From the NCBI RefSeq assembly GCF_005049105.1, contig NZ_SUKA01000009.1, positions 62,001-126,000 on the forward strand: 64,000 bases of DNA. The letters are read 5' to 3'. This document shows positions 61,966-64,000 of this stretch, one piece after another (position 1 is the first letter of the stretch; each line of letters opens with the position of its first letter). A program made the position numbers and the translations under genes. The notes under the pieces were generated by a model. That model did no database searches, was not told the origin of the DNA, and saw only the letters and a program-made list of their open reading frames with translations. Source of the DNA: Sphingobacterium alkalisoli (GTDB lineage Bacteria > Bacteroidota > Bacteroidia > Sphingobacteriales > Sphingobacteriaceae).

Positions 61966-63708
61966 TCAGCGGGAAAGAAGAAATTGAACACCAACGGTTC
62001 CTCCGCCATGAAAAGTATTCCTTGCTCGGTCGGCTCCCCAAAATCTCCACGCCAGTGCCCTGGTTCTTGGCTCGGGATGTACAGTCTCAGCATAAGTTAG
62101 CGAGGGAGCTGCATATACCTGAATATACCGTCCTAAATTGACAGCCGGTACAATCCGAAATGAGCTTCGATTAGCTTCATTATATTTAAGATCCTTGTCA
62201 AAATGGGTTCTATGAACCAATTCCGTAGATAATGCAAATCGCTTTCCTCTTACAAGATGCGCACCGACCCCAGCTTCAATACCATATTTAACGTTTTCGT
62301 CATTTAGATAAATTCCGGCTGCTAAGACACTGTACATCACCCGTCCACCACTTCTCAAGCTCGCCGCAATGAAGCTGCTCTCATCAATTCCTAACGACAG
62401 CTGACGAGAACCTTTTCTTATCCAGTTAAAGACGCCGATAGGGTAATCGCTGCTATCAGCAATATTAATAACTGAAAGCTGCACACCACGCACTTTTTTT
62501 GCGATATTAATCCCACCTGCAAGTTGGCTCCCGACTTCGCCTCGGCTGATATTCATCCCTCCAGCCAGCTGAGCCCCATGGGTCGCACTATTAGCCATAT
62601 TGATCCCACCCGCTACTTGCAATCCCCAAACAACCGTGTCTATGCTATTCCAAGCGCCAGCTACCTGTACACCCGATAGTTTATTCAACCCGACATTACC
62701 AACCCCCGCCGCCTGAAATCCTTTTACATCGCCACCTACCACATTGGATACACCAGCAAATTGAACACCATGCATGCTAAATTGGTTGACATTAAAAATT
62801 CCTCCCAATTCAGTTCCGGCCACTCCCGCTGTATATCCTCCGATGATATTCAACGAGAATTTGTTGACGACTTGTGAATTAAAAAAAGCATGTGTACTCA
62901 ATCCCGGTGTCATCGAGATTTGAAAGGGGCTGTAAACAAAGAATCCCCCTAAGTTAATATTTTGAATTCGCTGGCCGGAACTTGTAAAAAACCTACCAAA
63001 TACGGAGTTTGAAATCATTTTACTGGAATCAGAAGTATGGTAATAACCTGTTTTATGCTCTTTACCGGTATGCGAGATCTCTAACGGAAGCAATAGCATT
63101 AGCATAGTATCCCGATAATATTCTTTACTCAACGCGATGACAACCGTATTATTCGGATTCTTGATATCCAGCTCAAAATATCCCTTTTTACTGGTAAGCG
63201 CGGAAGCCTGAAACGTCGTTCGGTCATACACCGTCACCAAGCTAACCGGCTTATTTGTGCGGATATCTTTGACATAACCCGAAATCACCGCTCGGTTGTT
63301 TTTTGTCGTATCCATATCGATGGCACTTACATCCATCCGCTGTGGAGCATACGTAATAATAATATGGGAGTTGGTTTCTTTAAAACTGTATTTCTCTCCA
63401 AGTAATCTTTCCAGATAATGTGTTAACAGTCCTTGATAAGAATCAATATTGACCTCCTTATCAAGATCCAGTAAATTACTGTTGTAAGAAAATAAGACCG
63501 CTTGCTTTTGTTTTAACACATCAAAAACTTCTCTTACGGTAGCTCCCTCGAATTTGGGCAATTGTATATTTCCTGAAAGCTTACTTTGGCCATACACGGC
63601 TGAACAGCTTAGGCATACCATGAGCGCACCTATTCCAAAAAGTTTTGCTTTACGGATAATGTATATGATAATTTTGAAATTTCTGATAAAACTGGAATAC
63701 CTAGGCAT
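61966..63708 (-). CDS. STN-domain surface protein with G-x-Q-x-A-G-x-x-N repeats
   Basis: A 580-residue protein with an N-terminal hydrophobic leader (about 22-40), an STN-like domain (about 52-118: GATVREVFDVLKQKQAVLFSYNSNLL), a carboxypeptidase-like beta domain (about 140-195: ISGYVKDIRTNKPVSLVTV) and a C-terminal half with about seven tandem units of roughly 20 residues (about 300-420: GVQFAGVSN, GFQAAGVGN, GVQVAGAWN, GLQVAGGIN, GAQLAGGMN, SQLAGGIN, GVQLSVIN). These resemble the LA_2272-type surface repeats. No TonB plug or SusC barrel is present. It begins five bases after a FecR-type gene, so an envelope signalling role is possible but unproven. Confidence 0.7.
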   Translation of the reverse strand: MPRYSSFIRNFKIIIYIIRKAKLFGIGALMVCLSCSAVYGQSKLSGNIQLPKFEGATVREVFDVLKQKQAVLFSYNSNLLDLDKEVNIDSYQGLLTHYLERLLGEKYSFKETNSHIIITYAPQRMDVSAIDMDTTKNNRAVISGYVKDIRTNKPVSLVTVYDRTTFQASALTSKKGYFELDIKNPNNTVVIALSKEYYRDTMLMLLLPLEISHTGKEHKTGYYHTSDSSKMISNSVFGRFFTSSGQRIQNINLGGFFVYSPFQISMTPGLSTHAFFNSQVVNKFSLNIIGGYTAGVAGTELGGIFNVNQFSMHGVQFAGVSNVVGGDVKGFQAAGVGNVGLNKLSGVQVAGAWNSIDTVVWGLQVAGGINMANSATHGAQLAGGMNISRGEVGSQLAGGINIAKKVRGVQLSVINIADSSDYPIGVFNWIRKGSRQLSLGIDESSFIAASLRSGGRVMYSVLAAGIYLNDENVKYGIEAGVGAHLVRGKRFALSTELVHRTHFDKDLKYNEANRSSFRIVPAVNLGRYIQVYAAPSLTYAETVHPEPRTRALAWRFWGADRARNTFHGGGTVGVQFLLSR

Positions 63709-63713
63709 GATGC

Positions 63714-64000
63714 TTATTTAATATAGTACACATTATCTTTCTGATTCATTTTTAAGTCGAATGTCTTTAACACCACATCCAATATTTCAGTCAGCGTCTG
63801 CTGTTCAAAGGTAGCTGTATACTTTAGCTCCCTTGTCGTCTCGCTCACAATCACAAACTGCCTCCCATACGCCTTCCCCAGCACTTCATACACCCTTGTC
63901 AAGGGTGTATTTTCAAACATGAATTCCTGGTGGACATAATATCGATAGAGCTGATCCGGAACCGTATCTACACGAATCTTAAGCTTTGCGGTATCTGAAA
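63714..64000 (-). CDS. FecR-family anti-sigma factor, C-terminal part
   Basis: The open minus-strand frame enters from the window edge and ends at 63714. The readable 95 residues (DQLYRYYVHQEFMFENTPL, then TRVYEVLGKAYGRQFVIV and a C-terminal NQKDNVYYIK) match the DUF4974 domain that closes Bacteroidota FecR proteins. The N-terminal sigma-binding part and the membrane helix lie outside the window. The next gene, five bases away, has an STN domain, the usual partner. Confidence 0.85.
   Translation of the reverse strand, partial: SDTAKLKIRVDTVPDQLYRYYVHQEFMFENTPLTRVYEVLGKAYGRQFVIVSETTRELKYTATFEQQTLTEILDVVLKTFDLKMNQKDNVYYIK

Overview
The window looks like chromosomal DNA of a Bacteroidota bacterium, most likely family Sphingobacteriaceae (Sphingobacterium/Pedobacter/Parapedobacter type). 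The reasons are two SusC/SusD pairs, an ECF sigma/FecR/STN-receptor cascade, DUF4974, a GH43 and a GH31 enzyme, a Reg_prop/AraC sensor-regulator, a PycTM-type membrane protein, and recurrent Bacteroidota-type -7 boxes (TAnnTTTG) in place of sigma70 promoters. The genus is inferred. I see no tRNA, rRNA, CRISPR array, insertion sequence or prophage. Genes are densely packed, mostly on the minus strand, in operons with ATGA or TAATG junctions.

Left part (1-12 kb): the start of a pst phosphate-uptake operon (pstS, partial pstC); a three-gene sugar operon (fucose-isomerase-like protein, sodium:solute symporter, dihydrodipicolinate-synthase-family aldolase); a tandem-domain GH43 enzyme; then housekeeping genes (CsbD-like stress protein, fructose-1,6-bisphosphatase, aldose-1-epimerase-like protein, TagD-like cytidylyltransferase, Crp/Fnr-type regulator). 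12-17 kb is an osmoprotection island: proC-proB run into a convergent glycine-betaine ABC transporter operon. Around 17.8-18.1 kb lies the decayed end of a GMC oxidoreductase gene.

Middle part (18-39 kb): a TetR regulator, then a four-gene minus-strand operon with its own consensus promoter (metallophosphoesterase, HD-domain/PycTM membrane protein, SdiA-regulated-like beta-propeller lipoprotein, large GAF protein). Next is a sigma-controlled SusC/SusD system (ECF sigma, FecR, STN-type SusC, SusD). A kinase-less Reg_prop/Y_Y_Y/AraC sensor-regulator is transcribed divergently from a GH31 glycosidase, with a 21-bp-spaced repeat pair between them, followed by an MBL-rhodanese protein.

Right part (38.8-61.7 kb): a large catabolic locus that appears to be one GntR/FCD regulon. 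It encodes a heparinase-II-like lyase with SusC/SusD, a sodium symporter, M20 amidohydrolase, ceramidase-like amidase, SDR and Gfo/Idh oxidoreductases, a galactonate-dehydratase-like enolase-superfamily enzyme, a class III aminotransferase, SMP-30 lactonase, a PQQ sugar dehydrogenase-cytochrome c lipoprotein, an NRAMP-fold transporter that lacks its metal-site motif, an epimerase-like protein and a second DapA-family aldolase. Palindromic GTATAC-core sites sit in the main promoter regions, including one next to the gntR start codon. I infer a non-phosphorylative route (oxidise, open lactone, dehydrate, cleave) for an N-acylated or amino sugar acid from a glycosaminoglycan-like polymer.

The right edge holds a repeat-rich STN/beta protein and the C-terminal end of a FecR-type anti-sigma factor.
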